From Ignavibacteriota bacterium (GTDB taxonomy: Bacteria; Bacteroidota; Ignavibacteria; UBA10030; SZUA-254), in contig JANYJZ010000005.1 in assembly GCA_025358305.1 (NCBI GenBank), positions 1 to 64,000 of the forward strand: 64,000 nt of DNA, written 5' to 3'. Positions 27,433 to 36,384 of the stretch are shown piece by piece. The translations under genes were made by a program, and so were the position numbers. The notes under the pieces were generated by a model. The model worked only from the letters and a program-made list of their open reading frames with translations, had not been told where the DNA came from and did not search any database. Position 1 is the first letter of the stretch, and each line of letters starts with the position of its first letter.

Positions 27433-30400
27433 ATGAGCAGTATCCGATACTTCGTCACCCTTTTGGCCTTGCTGTGGATCGCGGCCCCTCCGTCCATCGA
27501 AGCACGCCAGCACGTTCCCGGCAAGGAACGCGTCGACCCGACCTTGCGCCGGAGGACAGAGATCGACGGCAACAACGTCCGGACGAGCGTGTTCAACTTC
27601 GCCTTCTCCGGCCGCACAGGCGCCGGACAGGGCGTTCCGTACGAATGGCCGAAGAACACGGGCCAATACTACGTCGCGCTCGTCGCTCTCTTCGTCGGAG
27701 GAGAGGTCGTGGACGACACCGGAAGGACCATTCGCATCGTCGACCTGCCCGCCTACCGCCAGAACAACGCGACCGGCGGCGACTGGAACATGGGACCGGT
27801 CCCGGGATACTTCAATGTGGAAACGGGCAAGCTTGCCAAGAGCGATGAGCCGTCGACGTGGCCCTTGATCTGGCCCGACAAGGCGGGCGACCCGAACGAT
27901 CCGGGGTGGCGCGGAAGCTGGAACGGGTATTTCGGGAAGAACCAGTTCAGTGCGGACCAGGAGATGTACTACCGGGTCGGGGACGACAACTACAGCCGTT
28001 ATCTCTATACCCCCGACACGACCGATCGGACGCGCAAGGGGCTCGGCATCCTCACCGACGTGCGCGTGATGGAATGGTCCCAAGTCTCCGTCGCCGACGC
28101 GGTCTTCTTCATCCAAGCCGTCATGAACGACGGCACGAAGGACATCCAGAAGGCGGCCGTCACGCTCTGGCTCGCCGATTTTGTCGGAGGCGACGGCGAT
28201 TCCCAGGATGACAAGCCGGACTTCGACCTCATCAGAGACATCGCGTTCTCCCTCGACGCCGACGGCGTGAGCAGCAATCCGGCATTCAAGGGCGCTTTCG
28301 TCGGCGCCGCGGCGACGCTCTACCTCGAGACGCCGGGGAATGCCGTGGACCATATCGACAACGACGGCGACGGCGAGGAGGGGAGCCCGACGATCACAGG
28401 GCAGATGCTCCTCGGCGAGATCCCGGGAAACCAAATCGACGACAACCATAACGGCCTCATCGACGAGGACTCCACCTACATCGCGTTCGGACAGCAGACT
28501 GGCGTCGGGTTCGCGGACCGGATCGACAACAACGGCAACGGCGAAGAGGGAAGCCCCGTCATCACTGCGGCGATGCTCGTCGGCGAGATCCCCGGCAACG
28601 CGAGGGACGACAACAACAACGGCGCGTGCGACGAGGACAATACGAAGATCGGCATGAAGTACAAGGACGGCATCGACAACAACGGCAACGGCGAGCCGGG
28701 AAGCCCGACCGTCCGTCAGTCCATGATCGATTCGGCGGCGACGAACGGCGGCCGGTTCGTCGTCTCGCCGACGATCACGCTCTACGACGTCGGTCCGGAG
28801 GACCTCGGGAAGGCGTACGCCGACGGCATCGACAATAACCACGACGGCGCCATCGACGAAGGGATCGATGAGAACATCGACGAGATGATCGACGAGAGCC
28901 GCAACGACGGGATCGACAATGACGGCGATTGGGATCCATTGACCGACGACGTCGGTCTCGACGGCGCGGCGAACACGCACGATTTTGGCGAGGGCGACGG
29001 CAAGCCGACGTCGGGAGCCGGAACGCCGTTCCCTGGCGAGCCGAACATCGACAAGACCGACGTCTCCGAGGCAGACCAGATCGGATTGACGAACGTCCAG
29101 TATGTGGCCGCCGGTGCCATTGATTTTTCGAGGACCCCGGACGGGTATTTCTGGGCGGAGTTCATGACCCCCGGAAGCTTCGTCAATCCGGCGATCATCC
29201 CGACGGGCGACTATGACCTCTTCGTCTCCTCCGGCGTCTTCCCCTTGAAGCCGGGCCAGATCGAGCGCATCTCCTACGCCGTCGTCTTCGGCAAAGCGCT
29301 CCAAGCGGGCAATGCGATCGTGAGCGGGGCGAAGGATGATGCCATGCGGAAACAGAAGTTCGCTCAGCTCGCCTACAACGAGGATTACCAGTTCGCCCAG
29401 GCCCCCATCGAGCCGAAACTCACCGCGACCGCGGGCGACCATAAAGTGACGCTCTATTGGGATGACGCCTCGGAACGCTCCATCGACCGGTTCCTCGCCG
29501 GTATCCCCGCCGCTCGGCCCTTCTCGGCCGACTTCGAGGGATACAGGATCTATCGGGCGACCGATCCGGCCTTCCAGGATGCGAGGATCATCACGGACGC
29601 CATCGGCAGTCCTGCGCCGTGGCTGAAGCCGATCGCGCAGTTCGATCTCGTCGACAACTACAAGGGATTCGATTCGTCGTACGAGTTCAACGGGACGAAG
29701 TTCGACCTTGGGTCGAATACGGGATTGCAGCATTCCTGGACCGACTCGAGCGTGAAGAACGGCATCCGGTACTTCTACGCGATCCGTGCGTACGACCACG
29801 GGTATCTCCCGTTGCGGATCACGCCGGCGGAGAGCAACCTGAAGATCAGCATCGACAACGTCACCGGAGAGATCAAGAATTTCGGCACATCGGTCGCGAT
29901 CGTCACGCCGGAGCCGCCGGCGGCCGGTTACATCTCGCCGAACGCCAACCCGATCGAGCATGTCGAGGGAAGTTCCACCGGGCACATCGGGTACGAGGTC
30001 CTCAATCCGAACCTCGTCCAGGACAACAGGCGCTACCGTGTCACGTTCGAGGATACGGTCATTGCCGGCGGTGCGAATGCGCCCGACACGTTCAAAACGA
30101 AGACCTATACGCTTGCCGACGTGACCGATCCAAATGCGCTCGACACGCTGACCTCCCGGAGCAGGCTCCTTCTCGACGCGGATGAGCAGCCGTTCGTGGA
30201 AGGGTTCAAGCTCATCATCCGGAACGAGAAGTTCTTCGGCGTCAATCCGCTGCTCTCAAGCTGGAGCCGGGACGGCGTCTGGAACTACGGCTTCCAGCAG
30301 TGGAAGAGCGGGTTCACCATCGGCGTCCAGAAGCCGAGCGACTACAAGGTGATCTTCGGTCCCGTGGGGACCGACACGTCGACCTCGTTCGTCATCCGTC

Positions 30401-31071
30401 GGGGAACGCCCCCGCGTCCGGCGATACCGGTGAATTTCAAGGTTATCAACACCAGCGAGAACCGCAAGATCAAGTTCGCCTTCTTCGAGCTCGACAATAC
30501 CGGCGGGCCGGGCGTCTTCAGCGCGCACAGGGACATCACGGGCAACGTCAGCGACGTCATCGTGTTCGTCGAACCGGACCTCCGGGACAGCCTCGTCACG
30601 ACCTGGGCCGTGAGCGCGGCCTATGACACGGTGAACACGCCGCCGAAGGCCGGTGACACACTGACGGTCGTCCTGTCGAAGCTCTTCCGGTCGAGCGACA
30701 CGTACGAATTCACGACGCACGCCCAGCACGTCGATGCCACCGCGGCGAAGGAGGGTCTGAACCGCATCAAGGTGGTGCCGAACCCGTACATCGCGACGGC
30801 GGAATGGGAGCAGCGGAACTCCTACACAAGCGGCCGCGGGCCGCGGTCGATCCATTTCAACCATCTGCCGCAGAAATGCACGATCCGGATCTTCAGCGTG
30901 AGCGGCGAGCTCGTGACGACGCTCGAGCACAATTCGAGCATCCTGGACGGCACCGAGGAATGGAACCTTCTCACCCGTGACAACCTCGACGTGGCGTACG
31001 GCATCTACGTCTTCCACGTCGACGCAGGGGATGCCGGGGTCTTCGTCGGCAAGTTCGCAGTCATCAAATAA
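27433..31071 (+). CDS. Large secreted Asp-rich repeat protein with variant C-terminal tail
   Basis: 1212 residues with a signal peptide (about 1-24, ending SIEA). Residues ~305-480 hold imperfect repeats of about 50-56 residues built on DNDGDGEEGSPTIT and IPGNQIDDNHNGLIDED, likely Ca-binding loops. A fibronectin-III-like section follows (VTLYWDDASERSID, then DFEGYRIYRATDP). The C-terminal ~110 residues begin VVPNPYIATAEWE and end VFVGKFAVIK, resembling a divergent T9SS tail without the NPFNP signature. The protein at 61341-63545 shares this fibronectin and tail layout. It sits between the TonB receptor and a PorV-like gene, probably in one operon. A CCTTGAATCAAGG palindrome overlaps the ribosome binding site region. 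Function unknown. Confidence 0.85.
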   Translation: MSSIRYFVTLLALLWIAAPPSIEARQHVPGKERVDPTLRRRTEIDGNNVRTSVFNFAFSGRTGAGQGVPYEWPKNTGQYYVALVALFVGGEVVDDTGRTIRIVDLPAYRQNNATGGDWNMGPVPGYFNVETGKLAKSDEPSTWPLIWPDKAGDPNDPGWRGSWNGYFGKNQFSADQEMYYRVGDDNYSRYLYTPDTTDRTRKGLGILTDVRVMEWSQVSVADAVFFIQAVMNDGTKDIQKAAVTLWLADFVGGDGDSQDDKPDFDLIRDIAFSLDADGVSSNPAFKGAFVGAAATLYLETPGNAVDHIDNDGDGEEGSPTITGQMLLGEIPGNQIDDNHNGLIDEDSTYIAFGQQTGVGFADRIDNNGNGEEGSPVITAAMLVGEIPGNARDDNNNGACDEDNTKIGMKYKDGIDNNGNGEPGSPTVRQSMIDSAATNGGRFVVSPTITLYDVGPEDLGKAYADGIDNNHDGAIDEGIDENIDEMIDESRNDGIDNDGDWDPLTDDVGLDGAANTHDFGEGDGKPTSGAGTPFPGEPNIDKTDVSEADQIGLTNVQYVAAGAIDFSRTPDGYFWAEFMTPGSFVNPAIIPTGDYDLFVSSGVFPLKPGQIERISYAVVFGKALQAGNAIVSGAKDDAMRKQKFAQLAYNEDYQFAQAPIEPKLTATAGDHKVTLYWDDASERSIDRFLAGIPAARPFSADFEGYRIYRATDPAFQDARIITDAIGSPAPWLKPIAQFDLVDNYKGFDSSYEFNGTKFDLGSNTGLQHSWTDSSVKNGIRYFYAIRAYDHGYLPLRITPAESNLKISIDNVTGEIKNFGTSVAIVTPEPPAAGYISPNANPIEHVEGSSTGHIGYEVLNPNLVQDNRRYRVTFEDTVIAGGANAPDTFKTKTYTLADVTDPNALDTLTSRSRLLLDADEQPFVEGFKLIIRNEKFFGVNPLLSSWSRDGVWNYGFQQWKSGFTIGVQKPSDYKVIFGPVGTDTSTSFVIRRGTPPRPAIPVNFKVINTSENRKIKFAFFELDNTGGPGVFSAHRDITGNVSDVIVFVEPDLRDSLVTTWAVSAAYDTVNTPPKAGDTLTVVLSKLFRSSDTYEFTTHAQHVDATAAKEGLNRIKVVPNPYIATAEWEQRNSYTSGRGPRSIHFNHLPQKCTIRIFSVSGELVTTLEHNSSILDGTEEWNLLTRDNLDVAYGIYVFHVDAGDAGVFVGKFAVIK

Positions 31072-31118
31072 TCGAATATGACCGTTGCGTACGCACGTTC
31101 TTTGAAAAGGAGAACATC

Positions 31119-32147
31119 GTGAAATCAACAACACTGTCCTTCGTACTGCTACTCTGGATCGCCGCCGGGCTCGTCCCGGGTGCGACGGCCCAGGAGGTGA
31201 CTAAGGTCGGGACGACCGCCGCGAAGTTCCTGAGCATTCCGGTCGGCGCCCGCGCCGTCGGAATGGGCGGGGCGTTCGTGGCTGTGGCGAACGATGCGTC
31301 CGCCATGTACTGGAACCCCGCCGGGATCGCCCGTCTGACCCGGTCGGAAGCGCTTTTCACGCACTCCGACTGGATCGCCGACATCAACTTCAACTACGCC
31401 GGCGTCGTCATGCCGATCGCCGGGCTCGGGACCGTCGGGGTGAGTTTCACCTCCCTCGGGGTCGACGAGATGGAGCGGACGACCATCGACCAGCCCGAAG
31501 GGACGGGGCAGTTCTTTAGCGCAGGGAGCTTCGCATTGGCGGTGTCGTACGGCCGGGCCCTCACGGAGTGGTTCTCCATCGGCGGGAACGTCAAGTACGT
31601 CAATGAACATATCTGGAACTCTGCGGCGACCGGGCTGGCGGTGGACATCGGGACGCTCTTCACGACCCCGTTCCGCGGGGTCACCCTCGGGGCCTCCATC
31701 TCAAACTTCGGTCAAAAGATGAAGATCAGCGGCGACGATCTCATCGTGCAGAATGACATCTCGCCCATCAACGGCAACAACCCGAACATCAACGCGGTCC
31801 TCGCCACCGACGAGTTCGAGATGCCGCTCCTTCTCCGGATCGGCGTCGCGTACGATGCGATCAAAACGGATGAACACCAGCTGACGCTCGTCGTCGACGC
31901 GGTGCACCCGAACGACAACACCGAGAGCGTGAGCTTCGGTGGGGAGCTCGCCGGCTTCCACAACACCCTCTTCCTGCGCGGCGGATACAAGGCGTACGGC
32001 GCTCAGGACAGCGAAGAGCAGTTCACGGTCGGCGGGGGATTCAACTACCACATGGACCAGTTCCTCACACTGAAGATCGACTACGCCTACGAGCAGTTCG
32101 GGCGCTTGAACAACGTCCATAAATTTGCAGTTGGCATGGTATTTTGA
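31119..32147 (+). CDS. PorV/PorQ-like outer membrane protein of the T9SS
   Basis: 342 residues, signal peptide ending GATAQ. The diagnostic stretch AAKFLSIPVGARAVGMGGAFVAVANDASAMYWNPAGIARL is shared by PorV/UPF0164 barrel proteins. PorV shuttles T9SS cargo from the translocon to the surface attachment complex; many FCB genomes carry several paralogues dedicated to specific cargo. The start is GTG preceded by AAAAGGAGAACATC. It is placed right between two secreted proteins, so it may serve these. The C-terminus ends in Phe (KFAVGMVF), consistent with an outer membrane barrel. Confidence 0.88.
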   Translation: MKSTTLSFVLLLWIAAGLVPGATAQEVTKVGTTAAKFLSIPVGARAVGMGGAFVAVANDASAMYWNPAGIARLTRSEALFTHSDWIADINFNYAGVVMPIAGLGTVGVSFTSLGVDEMERTTIDQPEGTGQFFSAGSFALAVSYGRALTEWFSIGGNVKYVNEHIWNSAATGLAVDIGTLFTTPFRGVTLGASISNFGQKMKISGDDLIVQNDISPINGNNPNINAVLATDEFEMPLLLRIGVAYDAIKTDEHQLTLVVDAVHPNDNTESVSFGGELAGFHNTLFLRGGYKAYGAQDSEEQFTVGGGFNYHMDQFLTLKIDYAYEQFGRLNNVHKFAVGMVF

Positions 32148-32183
32148 TACAATGTGGGCATAATACGGTTGGAAGTGCCGAAA

Positions 32184-32212
32184 TCGACCTGTTTTCAAAG
32201 TTTTGCTATACC
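32184..32212 (+). promoter_or_regulatory. Weak promoter candidate before the carbohydrate-binding-like gene
   Basis: TCGACC and TATACC with a 17-base spacer in a 113-base AT-rich gap after porV. The -35 match is poor; the following gene may instead be read through from upstream. Confidence 0.3.
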
Positions 32213-32260
32213 TGTACCAAACAACGATCCGATACAATCACTAACATGAGGGGAGCAATA

Positions 32261-34174
32261 ATGAATCGACGTTCGATACAATATTGTTTACTCCTGCTCT
32301 GTCTTCTCGTCCTAGGTGTGGGCACAAGTGCCTACGCACAAAACGAAGTGACATTTCAGGCCAATATGAAGATCAAAATGATGGAAGGGACATTCCTTCC
32401 GGGCAGTGGGGATATTGCCCTTCTCCGCGGAACATTTAACAGCTACGGCACTACTGATACCTTGACGGATGTCGACGGGGACAGCATCTACACGAAGACG
32501 CTTTCGCTTCCCTCGGCCGATACCGTCGGGTACAAGTTCTTCAAAACGCTCAGAGGCGGCCTCGATTGGGAGAGCGATCCGAACCGTTCCTATATCGTTG
32601 TCGACGGCGTTCAGAATGTCCCGGTCGCCTATTTTGACCGTGACAGCGTCTACAATGCGCCGACCATCAACGTCCCGGTCACATTCCAGGTGAAGATGGG
32701 TGTGAAGATGGCCGAAGGAAGCTTTCTGCCTGATAGCGGCGACATCGTCCGCGTCGCGGGCGGCTTCAACAACTGGGGCTCTTCGACCGATACGCTGAAG
32801 GATCTCGACGGAGATAGTACCTACACGGGGACGGTCTTGATTCCCGAAGGAGCCGCCATCTCGTACAAGTTCCTGAAGACCCTGCGCTCCTCGATCGACT
32901 GGGAGAACAACATCGGCGATAACCGCGCGTACACGGTGCCGGTGGGCGGCGGAACGATCCCTGCGCCGTTCTTCGACAACGATGCGCTCGTGAGCATTCC
33001 GGTAACCGCGAACATCCTCTGGCAGGTCGATATGACCACGTTCGAGAACCTCGGGTGGTTCCGACCGGACCTCGGCGATTCCATGCAAGTCCGCGGACCC
33101 GCGCCGAACGGATGGAACGGCACGTGGATGGAGCCGAACCTTTTCCAGCCGGGAGCGTACGAAGTGAACATTCCGTTCTCGGGCTTCTCGTTTGACGACG
33201 TTCAGCACAAGTACTACATCAAGTTCGACTCCGCCACTGGCAATACGCGATTCCCCGGATTTGCCACAGGGAACAAGGATGAATATCAATACGAACATCC
33301 CGCGAACCTCGGCGACGGCAATGCAGTGCACAACGTCGGAACGGGCGCGGACCAGTCCACGCTGCTTCGGTATTTTTCGAGCATCAGCCCAAGCGGCATC
33401 ATTGCTGCCGGCGACTCCGTCGATGTGACGATCTCTGTGAACATGGGACCCGCGACGCGCTACGTCACGCCGCTCGATCTCGCGAACGACACCGTGAAGG
33501 TCGGGTTCGTGGAAGGCCTCTGGCGTTCGACGCAGGAAAAGCTCCAGGGCTCGTTCCCGCGCTACCACGTCATGTCGCACTCGTCACCGACCGATTCGAT
33601 CTACACCGTGACCGTCACGATCGTCGGGCCGACGCACTACTCTCTCCTCTATCGGTATCAATACATCGCGCCGTTAGGTGCGTATCAGGTCGATCAGACC
33701 GGATCGCTCGGCGGATCGAACGTCTACCAGAGCCGCTACATCCAGCCGCTCTCCTTGCGCTCGCATCCGAAGACGTCGGCAGCGACGGCTACCTGGCCGC
33801 GGACGTACACCACCCCGATGGACGGATGGCAGAAGAGTTCGCCGTTCATCGCGGAGGTGCCGCCGTTCGACATCACGAACGGCGTGGAAGAGGTTCCGGG
33901 AGTCCTGCCGAAGGTCTACGCACTTTCGCAGAACTATCCGAATCCCTTCAACCCCTCCACGCGGATCCGCTACACGCTTCCCGAGGCCGGCAAGGTCACT
34001 CTCAAGATCTTCAACGTCCTTGGCCAGCAGGTCGCGACCCTCGTGAACCAGGAACAGAACGCCGGCAACTTCGTCGCGTTGTTCGAGGCGAATAGGTTCC
34101 CCTCCGGCGTCTACTTCTACCAGCTGGAAGCGGGATCGTTCCGCCAGGTCAAGAAGATGGTGCTCATGAAGTAA
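32261..34174 (+). CDS. T9SS-secreted protein with two starch-binding-like repeats
   Basis: 637 residues from the ATG at 32261, chosen for the GGGGAG before it and the signal peptide after it (CLLLLCLLVLGVGTSAYAQ). Two homologous repeats of about 95 residues follow: VTFQANMKIKMMEGTFLPGSGD with FNSYGTTDTLTDVDGDSIY, and VTFQVKMGVKMAEGSFLPDSGD with FNNWGSSTDTLKDLDGDSTY. Each includes YKF(F/L)KTLR and resembles CBM20/48-type starch-binding folds. A third related section starts ILWQVDMTTFENLGWFRPDLGD. The tail begins QNYPNPFNPSTRIRYTLPE and ends QVKKMVLMK, a canonical T9SS sorting domain. A surface starch-binding role analogous to SusE/SusF is my inference from context. Confidence 0.85.
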   Translation: MNRRSIQYCLLLLCLLVLGVGTSAYAQNEVTFQANMKIKMMEGTFLPGSGDIALLRGTFNSYGTTDTLTDVDGDSIYTKTLSLPSADTVGYKFFKTLRGGLDWESDPNRSYIVVDGVQNVPVAYFDRDSVYNAPTINVPVTFQVKMGVKMAEGSFLPDSGDIVRVAGGFNNWGSSTDTLKDLDGDSTYTGTVLIPEGAAISYKFLKTLRSSIDWENNIGDNRAYTVPVGGGTIPAPFFDNDALVSIPVTANILWQVDMTTFENLGWFRPDLGDSMQVRGPAPNGWNGTWMEPNLFQPGAYEVNIPFSGFSFDDVQHKYYIKFDSATGNTRFPGFATGNKDEYQYEHPANLGDGNAVHNVGTGADQSTLLRYFSSISPSGIIAAGDSVDVTISVNMGPATRYVTPLDLANDTVKVGFVEGLWRSTQEKLQGSFPRYHVMSHSSPTDSIYTVTVTIVGPTHYSLLYRYQYIAPLGAYQVDQTGSLGGSNVYQSRYIQPLSLRSHPKTSAATATWPRTYTTPMDGWQKSSPFIAEVPPFDITNGVEEVPGVLPKVYALSQNYPNPFNPSTRIRYTLPEAGKVTLKIFNVLGQQVATLVNQEQNAGNFVALFEANRFPSGVYFYQLEAGSFRQVKKMVLMK

Positions 34175-34219
34175 GTTCGGGCGGTAGCCTCCCGATGCAA
34201 GGGGAGGATGTGTCATTCG

Positions 34220-34251
34220 CGGCGGCGTTTTCCGAAAGGGAAACGCCGCCG
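34220..34251. terminator. Bidirectional terminator between convergent genes
   Basis: An 11-bp stem (34220-34230 with 34241-34251), extended by TCC/GGG to a GAAA tetraloop, is followed by TGCGTTTTA on the plus strand. It lies between the convergent T9SS protein and SGNH genes and can serve both. Confidence 0.75.
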
Positions 34252-34275
34252 TGCGTTTTATGAGGGGGGAAGAGC

Positions 34276-36228
34276 TTACTTTGGACGCTGGAGGGCGCGC
34301 AGGAGGGCGGACGCCTTCGCATTCTCCGGATAACGCTGGACGAGCGATTGGAGCTGCGAGATGGCAAGCGGCTGCTGGCCTCCCCGCGCATAGGCGAGGG
34401 AGAGAAGGTAGGCGCTTTCCGGATAGTCGGGCGTCCCACTGTCGGCGGAAACAGCGTCTCTGAGGTATCCGATCGCGTCTGCCGGACTTGCCTGATTCAG
34501 GGCCATCGATCCGAGGACGCGGCACGCGTAGCCGGTCTTCTCGATCGAGAGCGACCGCTTAAGGAGCTCTCCGGCGGCCCCAAGGCTGTCGTGGCGGATG
34601 AAGATTTGGGCGAGAGCGATGTACGCCGAAACGTTGAGCGGGAGCTGCCCGATGATCGCCCTGTATTCCTGCGCGGCGCCGGCGACGTCTCCTCGGGCGT
34701 CGTACGTCCGGGCCGCCTCGACATGGGCCTGCTCCCAGGTAATCTCGCCGGCCACGAGACGCTCAACGATCCCGTCGATGCCGGAAGCTCTGCGCGGGCC
34801 GGAAGGGGAAGGGGAGTGCAGCACGAACGGCCAGCCGGAGGTGAGGATCTCTGTGCGGCGCAGGGCGGCCCGGCTGTCGACCGCGGTCAGGGGGGAGGCT
34901 AGAGCGAAGAACTCATCCGAGATCGTGTCGCGGGATGCCCAGTCGGCGGGAGCGGCGAAGAACCCGGCACGCCGCATGGTGCGGGCATATTCCTTCGCGA
35001 TGAGGAAGTAGCCGCGCGCGTTGGGATGGAGGTGCTCGAGGATCAAGTCGCCCCCAATGATGGAGTCCCTCGCTGCGCCGCGTAGGGCCTGCTCGTGGTC
35101 CGCGACGCAGATACGGTCATCCGTGGACGCCATCGAACGGATGATCGCATTCTGATCGCTCGACGCGCGGAACCGCAAGGCATCCAAGTCCCGGGCTTTG
35201 ATGAACTCGGCTTCGGCGGCGCGGAGGTCATTCTTCGCCGCGAGATCCCGGCCGAAGAGAAAATGGAGGTCCGCTCTGGCGGGATCCGCAGCAGGCCCGC
35301 CTTCCGGAAGCCCTTCGGATACCTTTCCGTCCGTTCCTATCGAAATGAACGGCGGCCGGTCCCGAAGATTGGACACCTGCGTCCCGAGCAGGAGCGGGAT
35401 ATGGTGTTCGATGCACATCGTCCGAAGGTCAGTGAGGTTCGACCGAAACGCCTCGAGGCCGTCGCGGTAGACGTCGGAGCCCATCGAAATGTACTGGCCG
35501 CGGGCGAGGCGTTCCATCATCGTACCGTGGTCGGTCCCTGAAGAGCCGGCCGTCAGGCGGCCGACGAGCGAGAAGGCGTCCCGGAGGAGCTGGAAGGTCC
35601 GCACGTGAACGCACCGAAGATAGAGCCTCGTGATCCAGGGGGAGCGCGCCGCCGACTCGTGTGAGGCGATGCCGAGCGCGCCATAGAACTCATTGTGCCC
35701 GTCGTAGACGAGGAGCAGATCGGGTTCATAGTCGAAAATCTCTCGCGCGATGTCATTCACCGTGAAGCTGTTCGTCGCCGTCATGCCGAGGTTGATGATC
35801 TCGAGCTTGCGTTCCGGGAAGAGGGCATGGAGGCGCGTACGGAGATAGGCCGAGAACGAACCGGCGTAGCCGTACGGGTAGCCCACCGTCGTCGAGCCGC
35901 CGAGGCAGAAGATGCGGAATGTTCCGGGCTCCTTCGGCACCGAGAAGTAATCGGGGGAGGTGTTGGGGCTGAACTCGACATGCGAAAAATAGCGCGCTTT
36001 GACATCCGGGTTCATGACGTGATAGGTCCGTCCCCCGACGATCTCCGTCGTAAAGAGGTCGAGGTTCGGTCCGTACTGGAAGAGCCGCAGAGCGGCTTCC
36101 AGAAGAAGGAGGAAGAGGAACGGGAAGGAGACCGTGATGGCGAGGAACAGGCGCCGCCGCGATTTCGGCAGTTCGGCCGCCGGCTTCCGGTGCTTCTCGC
36201 CAGAGCGGCGCTGTTGTCGTGAGCTCAT
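34276..36228 (-). CDS. Membrane-anchored SGNH/GDSL hydrolase with TPR-like C-terminus (paralogue 1)
   Basis: 650 residues from the ATG at 36228. One N-terminal membrane helix (LFLAITVSFPFLFLLLLEAAL) anchors the protein. The SGNH blocks are FCLGGSTTVGYPYGYAG (nucleophile Ser near 112), LIINLGMTATNSF-type block II written EIINLGMTATNSF, DGHNEFYGALG, and LEHLHPNARGYFLIA with the His. The C-terminal ~170 residues form TPR-like helical repeats (YRAIIGQLPLNVSAYIALAQIF and so on). Such enzymes usually remove or transfer acyl groups on envelope polysaccharides. A paralogue lies at 45428-47413. The promoter at 36252-36280 supports this start; a longer frame to 36447 is rejected. Confidence 0.85.
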   Translation of the reverse strand: MSSRQQRRSGEKHRKPAAELPKSRRRLFLAITVSFPFLFLLLLEAALRLFQYGPNLDLFTTEIVGGRTYHVMNPDVKARYFSHVEFSPNTSPDYFSVPKEPGTFRIFCLGGSTTVGYPYGYAGSFSAYLRTRLHALFPERKLEIINLGMTATNSFTVNDIAREIFDYEPDLLLVYDGHNEFYGALGIASHESAARSPWITRLYLRCVHVRTFQLLRDAFSLVGRLTAGSSGTDHGTMMERLARGQYISMGSDVYRDGLEAFRSNLTDLRTMCIEHHIPLLLGTQVSNLRDRPPFISIGTDGKVSEGLPEGGPAADPARADLHFLFGRDLAAKNDLRAAEAEFIKARDLDALRFRASSDQNAIIRSMASTDDRICVADHEQALRGAARDSIIGGDLILEHLHPNARGYFLIAKEYARTMRRAGFFAAPADWASRDTISDEFFALASPLTAVDSRAALRRTEILTSGWPFVLHSPSPSGPRRASGIDGIVERLVAGEITWEQAHVEAARTYDARGDVAGAAQEYRAIIGQLPLNVSAYIALAQIFIRHDSLGAAGELLKRSLSIEKTGYACRVLGSMALNQASPADAIGYLRDAVSADSGTPDYPESAYLLSLAYARGGQQPLAISQLQSLVQRYPENAKASALLRALQRPK

Positions 36229-36251
36229 GACCGTATTGGTGGTGACGACCC

Positions 36252-36280
36252 AATATAGGTGACCCGGCCTTAAAAAACAA
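36252..36280 (-). promoter_or_regulatory. Promoter candidate for SGNH paralogue 1
   Basis: On the minus strand TTGTTT and TATATT are separated by 17 bases, with the extended form TATATTGGG. The start point would be about 17 bases before the ATG at 36228. Confidence 0.6.
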
Positions 36281-36384
36281 CGGAATGTCGGCCGTGTTGT
36301 CATCTTGCATCTCCACCCCCATTTTCGTACTTTCCAGTAGTGTCCACATGAATTGATTCGTTCTCGACAGACCGATGAAACTGC

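Noticed and set aside
24933-27659. Long antisense reading frame (908 codons) opposite the TonB receptor
   Set aside because: Same cause: shadow of a G+C-rich gene; the plus frame shows an unmistakable TonB receptor.
27418-29985. Very long antisense reading frame (855 codons) opposite the surface protein gene
   Set aside because: It mirrors a G+C-rich gene with strong third-position bias, contains Arg/Asp-rich low-complexity text and no recognisable domain; the plus-strand gene has signal peptide, repeats and tail.
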